In this document: piece after piece, positions 40,968-48,745 of the stretch | How the letters are laid out: each line of letters opens with the position of its first letter | Numbering within the stretch: the first letter of the stretch is position 1 | Origin: Armatimonas sp043757465 | GTDB taxonomy: Bacteria; Armatimonadota; Armatimonadia; Armatimonadales; Armatimonadaceae | DNA: 64,000 bases | Reading direction: 5' to 3' | NCBI RefSeq assembly: GCF_043757465.1 | Contig: NZ_JAYVPL010000124.1 | Coordinates: 1-64,000 of the forward strand | Program-made: the position numbers and the translations under genes | The notes under the pieces: generated by a model | Seen by the model: the letters and a program-made list of their open reading frames with translations, nothing else | The model's database searches: none | Told to the model about the DNA's origin: nothing

Positions 40968-43079
40968 TTGAAAAAACACTATCAGGCGGTGGGTGGGGCT
41001 CTTGTGCTGGCAGTTGCCATCGGCGCGGGCGTGTTTACCTACCAGCAATCGGAAACCTATCAAGATCGGCAGTGGAGCCCGCTCACGCTACCGCAGTTTC
41101 AGGCGCGTCTGGCGCAAAACAAAAACAACCCCCTTTTTCTTTTTCACTTCGGCCAGCTCCTTAACTCACAGGAGCGGTTTCGCGATGCCCAGACACTTCT
41201 GGAGCAGGCGGCGGAGCGTCAGCCTGACAGCGCCCGCATCCGTGATGCGTGGGCAAAGGCACTGATTGGTCAGGGAAATATCACCGGCGGCTTCAATGTT
41301 CTCACGCAGTTCTCCAAGGCCTATCCCAACGATGCGGAAGGGCACCTGAGCCTTGCACGTTTTTATGTCTCGCAAAACTCCACAGCCCGTGCGGGAGAGG
41401 AGCTGAAGCTCGCTCTGACCTACAACCCCTCGCTGGGAGAGGCCTGGTTTCTGAAGGCCGTGGTGAGCGAACACGGGGGGGATCAGGCGGCGGCGCTCAG
41501 TGCCATTCGCGAGGCAGTCGCTCTGCGCCCGCAGAGCGCCCCGGATCAGGCGATGCTAAGTAGCCTCCTGCGCGACTCCAATGATCCCGTGGGCGCGAAG
41601 AAAGCACTGGCGAGAGCCATCGAGCTCGACCCGAAAAAAGCGGGCTACCACGAGGAGTTTGGCAGCTTACTACTGAGCCAGCAGGACTATGCCGGGGCAC
41701 AGCAATCCGCTGAGAAAGCGCTCGCGTGTGATCCTGAAAGTGGAGAAAGTGCCCTGCTTCTGGGGCAAGCATTCCAGGCGCAGAAGCTCTGGAAAGAGTC
41801 GCTCGCTCCTCTGGAAAAAGCCGCCAAATCTCTTTTTTATGCTTCCTTACCCGCGAATCTGCTACGCAAAGCCTACCGTGAGCTCGCGGATGGCTCCAAG
41901 GAGCAGCTCTGGAACCGGGAGTTTCTGGCGCGGCGCGAGGAGTCCGATGCCTTTCAGCGCGCCGAGGAGACACTGCGTCGCGCTCCAGATGCCCCCGCCT
42001 CGCACCAGGAGATGGCACGCCGCCTCGCACACCGCGCCGATGCCACCGGAGTGCTACGGCATCTGGGGGCCGCGCAGCGCAATCCCGTTGACTCCCCAAC
42101 CGTTCTGACCGCAGGGGCGCGCCTCTTATTAAATGAGAAACAGGCACCGCTTGCCCTGCTACTGCTACGCGATGTGTTTAAGCAGACCCAGAAAAGCCCA
42201 GCGGCGTTTGAGGCGATGGGCGATGTGCTTCTGGCGCTCGATCGTCCTCGGGAGGCATCTCTGTACTACCAGACCGTGGCAGGCTGGGAGCCCGAGAAAC
42301 AGGCACGCTTCAAGGCAAGCCTCCAGCGTGCCTACGAGCAGCGCACCGCACACGGGGGCGAGGCGGAGAAAGCCTACCAGGAAGCGCGCACACAACAAAC
42401 CAGCCGACTCGGGCCAAGCCTCACCACCGATCCTATTGTAGAGCTACTCAAAAAAGCGGTCACCCTTGCCCCTGAGGTTACCGACTACCGTCGGGCACTC
42501 GTACGCGCCTATGTGGAACGCAAAGAGAATGACAAGGCCATTGCGGCGGCACGGGAGCTACTCGCACTCTCCCCCGAAGACACGCTCAACAGAGCACTAC
42601 TAGGGGTCGCAATGCTGGAATCGTCGGTGCAAGACAAAGACTTCGCCGAGATCTTTGCCCATTTCAATGTCGCTTGGCCCGACCCCGTTGCCCGCCCGAT
42701 GGTTCACTATGGCCGAGGGCTACTGGCACTGCGGCGTAAAAACGCGGACGAAGCCATTGGGGAGCTCAAAAAAGCGACTGTGCTCTCGCCGGACTCCGAG
42801 CCGGTCTGGTACCAGCTCTCCCAGGCGTTGCGCCTCAAGGGGGACGAGGCAGGAGCCCGTGAGGCACTGAACGAATCTACACGCATCCGGGATGCGAAGC
42901 AAGCGGAAGTGGATGTGCTCAAGGCGATTGTGGATCAGCCCAGTCGGCCCGAGCTCTACGACAGAGCCATCAGCTTCTACACACAGCGCGGAGGGTTGGC
43001 GCAGGCCAATGCCATCCGTGCCGAGCGGCAGCGCCGCTTCAGCCAGCCTACATCAGGGAAAAAGGAAAAACGAGAGTGA
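40968..43079 (+). CDS. Membrane-anchored TPR-repeat protein
   Basis: The 703-residue protein has an N-terminal membrane anchor (about residues 6-24) followed by many tetratricopeptide repeats, for example the helices around LLSQQDYAGAQQSAEKALACD and AIAAARELLALSPEDTLNR. The start is TTG, reading KKHYQAVGG; no ATG lies nearby. TPR arrays mediate protein-protein contacts. The next gene overlaps the stop (GTGA), and a CRTAC/ASPIC protein follows, a combination often seen in genomes rich in such proteins. Confidence 0.8.
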   Translation: MKKHYQAVGGALVLAVAIGAGVFTYQQSETYQDRQWSPLTLPQFQARLAQNKNNPLFLFHFGQLLNSQERFRDAQTLLEQAAERQPDSARIRDAWAKALIGQGNITGGFNVLTQFSKAYPNDAEGHLSLARFYVSQNSTARAGEELKLALTYNPSLGEAWFLKAVVSEHGGDQAAALSAIREAVALRPQSAPDQAMLSSLLRDSNDPVGAKKALARAIELDPKKAGYHEEFGSLLLSQQDYAGAQQSAEKALACDPESGESALLLGQAFQAQKLWKESLAPLEKAAKSLFYASLPANLLRKAYRELADGSKEQLWNREFLARREESDAFQRAEETLRRAPDAPASHQEMARRLAHRADATGVLRHLGAAQRNPVDSPTVLTAGARLLLNEKQAPLALLLLRDVFKQTQKSPAAFEAMGDVLLALDRPREASLYYQTVAGWEPEKQARFKASLQRAYEQRTAHGGEAEKAYQEARTQQTSRLGPSLTTDPIVELLKKAVTLAPEVTDYRRALVRAYVERKENDKAIAAARELLALSPEDTLNRALLGVAMLESSVQDKDFAEIFAHFNVAWPDPVARPMVHYGRGLLALRRKNADEAIGELKKATVLSPDSEPVWYQLSQALRLKGDEAGAREALNESTRIRDAKQAEVDVLKAIVDQPSRPELYDRAISFYTQRGGLAQANAIRAERQRRFSQPTSGKKEKRE

Positions 43080-43336
43080 ACCTTAAAGAGAGTGCGGGTC
43101 CTATCGCGACCATCATCGCAGTGATTGTCGTCATCGGGATCATTATATTTGTCGTCGTCAAAGGGAACCAGCCCGATTCTGTCAACCCTAATGGACCCAT
43201 CGGGCAACCGCCGGGTTATGCTAAGGGAAATGTGCCCGCAGGACAACTCCCTGTCGGGAATATGTCCGCTCCTAGCCAGGGAGGCCCTCCTGGTGGCGCG
43301 GGTGCCTACGGTCGCCCCATGGGAGGCGGACGCTGA
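43076..43336 (+). CDS. Small membrane protein with Pro/Gly-rich tail
   Basis: The 86-residue protein has one strong membrane helix (about residues 8-28, ATIIAVIVVIGIIIFVVV) and a low-complexity tail rich in Gly, Pro and Asn. The start is GTG overlapping the TPR stop. It ends CGC-TGA, and the TGA overlaps the CTG that seems to start the next gene. No family is recognised. Confidence 0.65.
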   Translation: MNLKESAGPIATIIAVIVVIGIIIFVVVKGNQPDSVNPNGPIGQPPGYAKGNVPAGQLPVGNMSAPSQGGPPGGAGAYGRPMGGGR

Positions 43337-45000
43337 GACACGCTACAGGAGGTCTTTGCCTTCTGGGACTGCTCGCGCTCTCGGGCGCGAGCTGTCCCAA
43401 AACGCCGACCAAAAACGCGCCTCCTTCTCCTTCCGCCCCGGTCGGCCCTCTCTTTAGTGATGTCGGCAAGGCCGCGGGGCTGAACTATGTCTGGGAAATT
43501 AGCGGCACGCGCCCCCTTAATATTCTTCAGACCATCGGCAATGGCTGCGCCTTCTTCGACTTCGACAACGACGGCAACCTGGATATCTTACTGGTTGGCC
43601 CCAAGCCGGGGCTGTTTAAGGGCGATGGGAAAGGGAAATTTACACCCAGTAGCGCCCTCCCCTCCCTCACTGGACACTTTATTGGCTGCGCGGTGGGCGA
43701 CTACGACGGCGATGGTTTTCCCGATCTCTATCTCTCTGCCTACCGGGGCGGTGTCCTGCTGCACAACGAGAAAGGCGAGAAATTCACCGATGTCACGGCG
43801 GCAAGTGGCCTCAAGGCGCAGCCCTGGGGAACATCGTGCACCTGGGTAGAGCTGGTGCCCGGCTCCGGGAAGCTGGATCTGATCGTGGCAAACTACGCAC
43901 GCTTTGGCCAGGAGCCGGGGATATTGCAGCTCTGCGAGGGCAAAGATGTTGACGGCAAGCCGCTGCAAACGTCCTGCGGCCCCCGCCACTACGAGCCGCT
44001 CAAGGCGGCACTCTTTCGCAACCAGGGGAGCGGAAAGTTTCTTTTTGAGCCGCTGAAACAGACAACGGGCCGGGGGCTTGGGGTGGCGAGCTGCGACTAC
44101 AACGCCACGGGCACGCTCGGGATCGCCTTCGCCAACGACGAGATCGCGGGAGACTTGCTCCAGAGCACGGCAGCGGGGCAGTTCAAGAATATCGGGCAGG
44201 AGTCCGGCACCGCCTACGACCGCGACAGCAGTGTCCACGGCGGCATGGGCACGGACTGGGGCGATGTGGACAACGACGGCAAGCCTGACTTAGTGGTCGC
44301 GACATTTCAGAACGAGCCGAAGTCGCTCTATCACAATGAAGGCAATAACTTCTTCACGGATGTCAGCTACCCGGCGGGGCTGGGTGCCGCGACACGTCCG
44401 TATGTCGCTTTTGGAACCCGCTTCTTTGACTACGACAACGACGGCTGGCTGGACCTCGCCTTTGCCAACGGTCATGTCCAAGACAATATCGCCCGCATTG
44501 ACAAGAGCACCAGCTACCGCCAGACGTCCCAGCTCTTTCACAACCGGGGCGCGATCGCCAAGAACGAGCCGCAGTTCGAGGAAGTCAGCCAAAGTGTTGC
44601 GGCGCTCAAGAAGCCTCTGGTAGGGCGCGGGCTAGCAACCGGCGACTACGACAACGACGGGCGCGTGGATCTGCTGATCGTGGACAGTGAGGGCGAGCCG
44701 CTCCTGCTACACAACGAAACCACTCAGACCGGACACTGGCTCGGGCTACAGCTAGAGGGAACAAAGAGCAATCGGAGTGGCTACGGTGCTCGGGTCACGG
44801 TAGAGGCTGGGGGACGTAAGCTCGTGCGCTACTGCCGCGCCGATGGCTCCTACCTCTCCAGCTCGGATTCTCGCGTGCATATCGGGCTGGGAGCGGCGAG
44901 CAAAGTGGATAAAGTGGAGATCCACTGGCCCAGTGGGCAGACCGATACCTTGACAGAGTGCGCCCTCGATAGCTACCTAGAGATACGCGAAAATAAATAA
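43333..45000 (+). CDS. CRTAC1-like FG-GAP/VCBS repeat protein with ASPIC/UnbV domain; apparent CTG start
   Basis: Open coding homologous to CRTAC/ASPIC proteins extends well upstream of the first standard start (GTG 43693). It includes a signal-like segment LRHATGGLCLLGLLALSGAS and the first repeats (FFDFDNDGNLDIL). Between the in-frame stop at 43273 and 43693 there is no ATG, GTG or TTG. Two CTG codons fit: 43333, overlapping the previous stop (CTGA) with GGGAGG 6 nt upstream, and 43363, 9 nt after a perfect AGGAGGT. From 43333 the protein is 555 residues, with repeated DxDxDGxxD calcium-type loops and a C-terminal UnbV/ASPIC domain (SGYGARVTVEAGG, HWPSGQ). Confidence 0.7.
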   Translation: MRHATGGLCLLGLLALSGASCPKTPTKNAPPSPSAPVGPLFSDVGKAAGLNYVWEISGTRPLNILQTIGNGCAFFDFDNDGNLDILLVGPKPGLFKGDGKGKFTPSSALPSLTGHFIGCAVGDYDGDGFPDLYLSAYRGGVLLHNEKGEKFTDVTAASGLKAQPWGTSCTWVELVPGSGKLDLIVANYARFGQEPGILQLCEGKDVDGKPLQTSCGPRHYEPLKAALFRNQGSGKFLFEPLKQTTGRGLGVASCDYNATGTLGIAFANDEIAGDLLQSTAAGQFKNIGQESGTAYDRDSSVHGGMGTDWGDVDNDGKPDLVVATFQNEPKSLYHNEGNNFFTDVSYPAGLGAATRPYVAFGTRFFDYDNDGWLDLAFANGHVQDNIARIDKSTSYRQTSQLFHNRGAIAKNEPQFEEVSQSVAALKKPLVGRGLATGDYDNDGRVDLLIVDSEGEPLLLHNETTQTGHWLGLQLEGTKSNRSGYGARVTVEAGGRKLVRYCRADGSYLSSSDSRVHIGLGAASKVDKVEIHWPSGQTDTLTECALDSYLEIRENK

Positions 45001-45004
45001 ACAA

Positions 45005-45035
45005 AACACCCCTGGAGCCTGGCTCCCGGGGTGTT
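45005..45035. terminator. Intrinsic terminator between convergent genes
   Basis: AACACCCC-T-GGAGC / GCTCC-C-GGGGTGTT stem with a CTG loop, between the CRTAC gene and the converging LuxR-type gene. Confidence 0.8.
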
Positions 45036-45064
45036 CTTGTGTGTGTGATTGAGTTCTCCGAAAT

Positions 45065-45325
45065 TTACTGCGGGTTGTTGCTACCCGGGTAGGCCAGTAG
45101 ACCGCGTCGTGTTGCCTCACGAAAGGCCTGAAGACGGTTGGTAACACTGAGCTTGCTGTAGATATTAGCCAGATGAAAATCCACGGTTCGCTTGCTCACA
45201 TAGAGCTGATCCGCCACTTCTTTGCTGGACTTTCCCTCGATGACGAGAGATAGTACTTCGACCTCACGCTTGGTGAGTTTGACTTGGCTGTCCGTTGACA
45301 TACCGCTATTCGTATAAATGCCCAT
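45065..45325 (-). CDS. Single-domain LuxR/GerE-type DNA-binding protein
   Basis: The 86-residue protein consists almost only of a LuxR-type helix-turn-helix: LTKREVEVLSLVIEGKSSKE, VADQLYVSKRTVDFHLANIY and SKLSVTNRLQAFREA. It has no receiver or ligand domain, so activity must be set by its level or by partners. AGGAGGG lies 10 nt before the ATG at 45325, favouring this start over an in-frame ATG at 45301. It is divergent from the nucleotidyltransferase-mutase fusion gene across 163 nt and could regulate it. Confidence 0.85.
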   Translation of the reverse strand: MGIYTNSGMSTDSQVKLTKREVEVLSLVIEGKSSKEVADQLYVSKRTVDFHLANIYSKLSVTNRLQAFREATRRGLLAYPGSNNPQ

Positions 45326-45488
45326 GGGGCTTGTTCCCTCCTGTATTCTCTCCGCGACTGTTTTTCAGTCTAAAGCTTTGGGCCCTCCCTTGCTCTGTAC
45401 TTGATTTTTGCCATAACCAGGTAAAGAATTCATCTATAAATTTACTAGGTTTCGAGTGTTTTTCTCAGCTAGTGTAGAATACGAGGTA

Positions 45489-47975
45489 ATGCAGGCAGTA
45501 ATTCTGGCCGGGGAGCGGGGCGCTCCCCTCTATCCCCTCACGGCGCGCACGCCTCGCGCCATGCTTCCGATCGTCGCCAAGCCCCTGATCCAGTACTCTC
45601 TGGAGCAGCTTAAGCGCCACGAGATTCGTGAGGTGATCCTCTGTCTCCAGGTGCTTCCCGAGGTCTTTGAGAGCCGCTTCGAGGACGGCAAGGCACTCGG
45701 GCTCAATATTCGCTACCACCGCGAGCAAGTGCCTCTCGGGACGGCGGGCGCGGTGCGTGCTGTGAGCGATCGGCTGGTGGGCAAGAATATTCTTGTGCTG
45801 AATGGCCATGTTCTCACGGACGCCGACCTGAGTGCGCTGGTAGCCTTCCATGAGGAAAAAGAAGCAGCCGTGACGCTCTTGCTCACCAGCGTGCCGGATG
45901 CATCACGCTACGGCGCGGTGGTGCGCGATGCCGAGGGACGTGTCCAGGCCTTTGCCGAAAAGCCGCCCGTGGGGGAGGTGGCCACCGACACGATCAATGC
46001 GGGGGTCTATGTCATTCGGCGTGAGATCCTACGGCGCATCCCGGTCGGCACGGAGTTCTCCTTTGAGCGGCAGCTCTTTCCCCAGCTTGTGGCCGAGGGT
46101 GCACCCGTCTATGGATTTGTGGCCCCGGAGCACTACTGGCGCTCGATCACGACTCTCAACGACTACCAGCGTGTCCAAGCCGATGTGCTGGAGCAGCGCG
46201 TGCAGGCAACAATAGAAGGCGTCGAGGTACGGGAGGGAGTCTGGGTAGGCGAGGGCGCGACAATCCACCCGACGGCGGAGATTCGGGGGCGGGTCTTTCT
46301 CAACCACCATACCGAAGTGGGACGCGATGCCAAGATTCGGGGAACCGTGGTGATTGGCTCGCGCTGCCAGATCGGGGAAGGCGCACTCATCGAGGACTCG
46401 GTGATCTGGCGTGGCTGCGTGCTTGAGGAACAAACTGAGGTGCGGGGAAGCATTTTAGGCAACCACTGCACGGTGCGCGCGGGTGCCCGTATTCGCCCGG
46501 GTGCCGTGGTCGGTGCCGATGCCGTGATCGCATCCATTGTGGCGCACCTGCCCAGCCAGAGTGAGATCCAGCGCGCCGGAATTCGCTTCGGCACCGATGG
46601 CTGGCGCGGGATCTTAGCCGACGATGTGACGGTGGAGAATGTCCGGCTCCTGACCCAGGCACTCTGCGACTGGGTCAAGAGCGACTCCGTTCCAGGCGAC
46701 GGGGTGATTGTCGGCTACGATACCCGCGCTCAGTCCGACCTCTTCGCCCGCGCCGCCGCCGATGTGGTAGCTGCCAACGGCCTGCGCACACGCCTCTCGC
46801 ACGCTGCCTGTCCCTCCCCCACGGTAAGCTTCGCCTGTCGTTTCTTCGGAGCCGCCGCGGGGATTGTCATTACGGCAAGCCACAACCCGGCGAGCTTCTC
46901 GGGCATGAAGGTGAAGGCGCACTACGGCGGCCCCGCCTCCCCGGCCATGACGACGCGGATTGAGGAGAAGCTCCGGGAGCTGCTCATGAGTGGGGGGACA
47001 CCCCGCACCGAGGGCGGCACCGTGGAGCTGACGGACTTTGCAGCTCCTTACCTAGCGCACTGCGCCCGCCTCGTTGATCTGTCAGCACTCAAGCAAGCAG
47101 GTCTTGTCGTGGTAGATACCCTCCATGGCGCGGCGGCGGGCTATCTGTCCCAGCTCCTGGCTCCCGCAGGAGTTGCTCTTCAGGAGATCCGAGCGGAGCG
47201 CAACCCATTTTTTGGGGGTGTCACACCCGACCCAACCCCTGAGAACCTGGAAGCACTCTTTAGAGCCGTGCCTGCTGCCAAAGCGGCCCTCGGGCTGGCA
47301 CTCGACTGCGATGGCGACCGGCTAGGAGCGTGTGACGCAACAGGCACGTTTGTGGATGCCCACAAGCTCTTCGCACTACTACTACGTCACCTGGTAAAGA
47401 CACGCGGCCAGACGGGCGGCGTGGTGCGGACAATCTCAACCACACAGATGGTGGATAAGCTCTGTGCGGTGTACGGCCTGCCCCTTGTGGAGACACCGGT
47501 GGGTTTCAAGTTTCTCACAGAGAAGATGCTGGAGGGCAATATTTTGATCGCGGGTGAGGAATCGGGGGGCTTCGGCGTGGCGGGGCACTTACCGGAGCGC
47601 GATGCGATTCTCTCCGCACTTCTCATTCTCGAGGCAGTGGTGCTCTCAGGCAAGTCTCTGGCGGAGCTTCTCAGCCAGCTCGCTGAGGAAGTCGGGCCAC
47701 ATGAGTACATCCGCATCAACCTGCGCCCTACCCCGGCGCAGATGCACCGCATCCACACCGCGCTCCAGAGCTTCAAGGCGACAAGCTTTGCGGGCGCTCA
47801 GATCGCGGCGATCCGCCGCCGTGATGGCACACGGCTTGACTTCGAGGACAGCTCCTGGCTCCTGCTGCGCCCCTCGGGCACGGAGCCCCTGGTGCGTGTC
47901 TACGCGGAAGCGGCCACCCGTGCCCGCGCCCGGGAGCTCACCGAGGCAGGCGTGGCATTTATTGTCACAGCCTAG
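45489..47975 (+). CDS. Sugar nucleotidyltransferase (degenerate) - hexapeptide - phosphohexomutase fusion
   Basis: The 828-residue protein has a nucleotidyltransferase domain (1 to about 235), left-handed beta-helix repeats (about 245-360) and a phosphoglucomutase/phosphomannomutase part (about 365-828). Mutase motifs are intact: GTDGWRGILADD, phospho-Ser ITASHNPASFSG, metal loop LDCDGDRLG, sugar loop GEESGGFG and phosphate site RPSGTEPLVRV. The nucleotidyltransferase signature is altered: LAGERGAPLYPLT stands where LAGGxGTRLxPLT is expected, losing the key Arg, and PRAMLPI replaces PKPMxPV. Mutase activity is therefore firm; GDP-mannose-type synthesis is doubtful. TAGAAT lies 8 nt before the ATG. 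Confidence 0.85.
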   Translation: MQAVILAGERGAPLYPLTARTPRAMLPIVAKPLIQYSLEQLKRHEIREVILCLQVLPEVFESRFEDGKALGLNIRYHREQVPLGTAGAVRAVSDRLVGKNILVLNGHVLTDADLSALVAFHEEKEAAVTLLLTSVPDASRYGAVVRDAEGRVQAFAEKPPVGEVATDTINAGVYVIRREILRRIPVGTEFSFERQLFPQLVAEGAPVYGFVAPEHYWRSITTLNDYQRVQADVLEQRVQATIEGVEVREGVWVGEGATIHPTAEIRGRVFLNHHTEVGRDAKIRGTVVIGSRCQIGEGALIEDSVIWRGCVLEEQTEVRGSILGNHCTVRAGARIRPGAVVGADAVIASIVAHLPSQSEIQRAGIRFGTDGWRGILADDVTVENVRLLTQALCDWVKSDSVPGDGVIVGYDTRAQSDLFARAAADVVAANGLRTRLSHAACPSPTVSFACRFFGAAAGIVITASHNPASFSGMKVKAHYGGPASPAMTTRIEEKLRELLMSGGTPRTEGGTVELTDFAAPYLAHCARLVDLSALKQAGLVVVDTLHGAAAGYLSQLLAPAGVALQEIRAERNPFFGGVTPDPTPENLEALFRAVPAAKAALGLALDCDGDRLGACDATGTFVDAHKLFALLLRHLVKTRGQTGGVVRTISTTQMVDKLCAVYGLPLVETPVGFKFLTEKMLEGNILIAGEESGGFGVAGHLPERDAILSALLILEAVVLSGKSLAELLSQLAEEVGPHEYIRINLRPTPAQMHRIHTALQSFKATSFAGAQIAAIRRRDGTRLDFEDSSWLLLRPSGTEPLVRVYAEAATRARARELTEAGVAFIVTA

Positions 47976-48038
47976 ATTTTTTTATTTTTTCTACAAATGG
48001 AACATTACCTGTATAATGTGCGATCTGAATGAATCGTG

Positions 48039-48215
48039 CACGGCCATTCAGTTTTGCCTCCCCCGCCCTCGTTCCTCGGGCACCCCCTCCGGCTCTCGGT
48101 CGTTCCTCCCTGCGAAGGGGGACGCACGGGAGCCCCAAACCCTTCGCGGAGCCCGTACCCAGAGGGTGCCCATGGCGAGCCTAAGCGAGCCGGGAGGCAA
48201 AACTGAATGGCCGTG
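48039..48215. mobile_element. 177-bp MITE-like element with 24-bp inverted termini and 9-bp target duplication
   Basis: Positions 48039-48062 (beginning CACGGCCATTCAGTTTTG) and 48192-48215 are perfect 24-bp inverted repeats. The element is flanked by the 9-bp direct repeat TGAATCGTG at 48030-48038 and 48216-48224, the expected scar of transposition. The inside has GC-rich inverted segments (GCGAAGGG / CCCTTCGC) and no coding sequence. A diverged right end is at 35-97. It separates a TATAAT (48012-48017) from mscL, possibly changing that gene's promoter. Region 47976-48038 otherwise holds a T-rich run after the fusion gene. Confidence 0.85.
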
Positions 48216-48266
48216 TGAATCGTGCCTCAAAGAAGGCAAGTGGTATAGTCGAAAGGAATGTATAAG

Positions 48267-48701
48267 ATGTCGTTAGTTAAAGAATTTCGTGAATTTGTAG
48301 GCTCAGGCAGCGCCGTAGATCTCGCCGTCGGTGTTCTTGCCGCAGGGGCACTCGGAAAGATTCTCCAGTCGTTTGTGGACGAGATGATCATCCCACTAAC
48401 AGGACTGTTAGGCAAGGTAAGCTGGGCCGATGCGTATGTGGTTCTCAAGGGCGACGTTCCCGCAGGGAAAGCACTGGTCGAAGCACGCAAGATTGATGGA
48501 GCTGTTATCCTAGGATACGGCCAGTTCATGACGGTTGCTGTCAACACACTTATTCTTGTCTTTGCCGTTTTCATGGTCGTTAAGGCAATCAACGCCATGA
48601 AGAAGAAGCAGGCCGAGGAAGCCGCCGCGGCACCGCCGCCCGCACCGCCCGCACAGGAAGTGCTCCTCACCGAGATTCGCGACCTGCTCAAAACAAAATA
48701 A
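48267..48701 (+). CDS. mscL: Large-conductance mechanosensitive channel MscL
   Basis: The 144-residue protein opens on membrane tension to release solutes during osmotic downshock. It has the MscL opening LVKEFREFVGSGSAVDLAVG, pore helix VLAAGALGKILQSFVDEMII, second helix YGQFMTVAVNTLILVFAVFM and a charged C-terminal bundle (LLTEIRDLLKTK). The ATG at 48267 has AAAGGA about 9 nt upstream; an in-frame ATG at 48258 overlaps that site. TATAGT at 48244-48249 could be the current -10 now that a MITE-like element separates the gene from an older TATAAT. Confidence 0.93.
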   Translation: MSLVKEFREFVGSGSAVDLAVGVLAAGALGKILQSFVDEMIIPLTGLLGKVSWADAYVVLKGDVPAGKALVEARKIDGAVILGYGQFMTVAVNTLILVFAVFMVVKAINAMKKKQAEEAAAAPPPAPPAQEVLLTEIRDLLKTK

Positions 48702-48745
48702 TTTTCGGGAACCCCGAAAAGCTCTCCGCTGTATGAGAATTCAGC

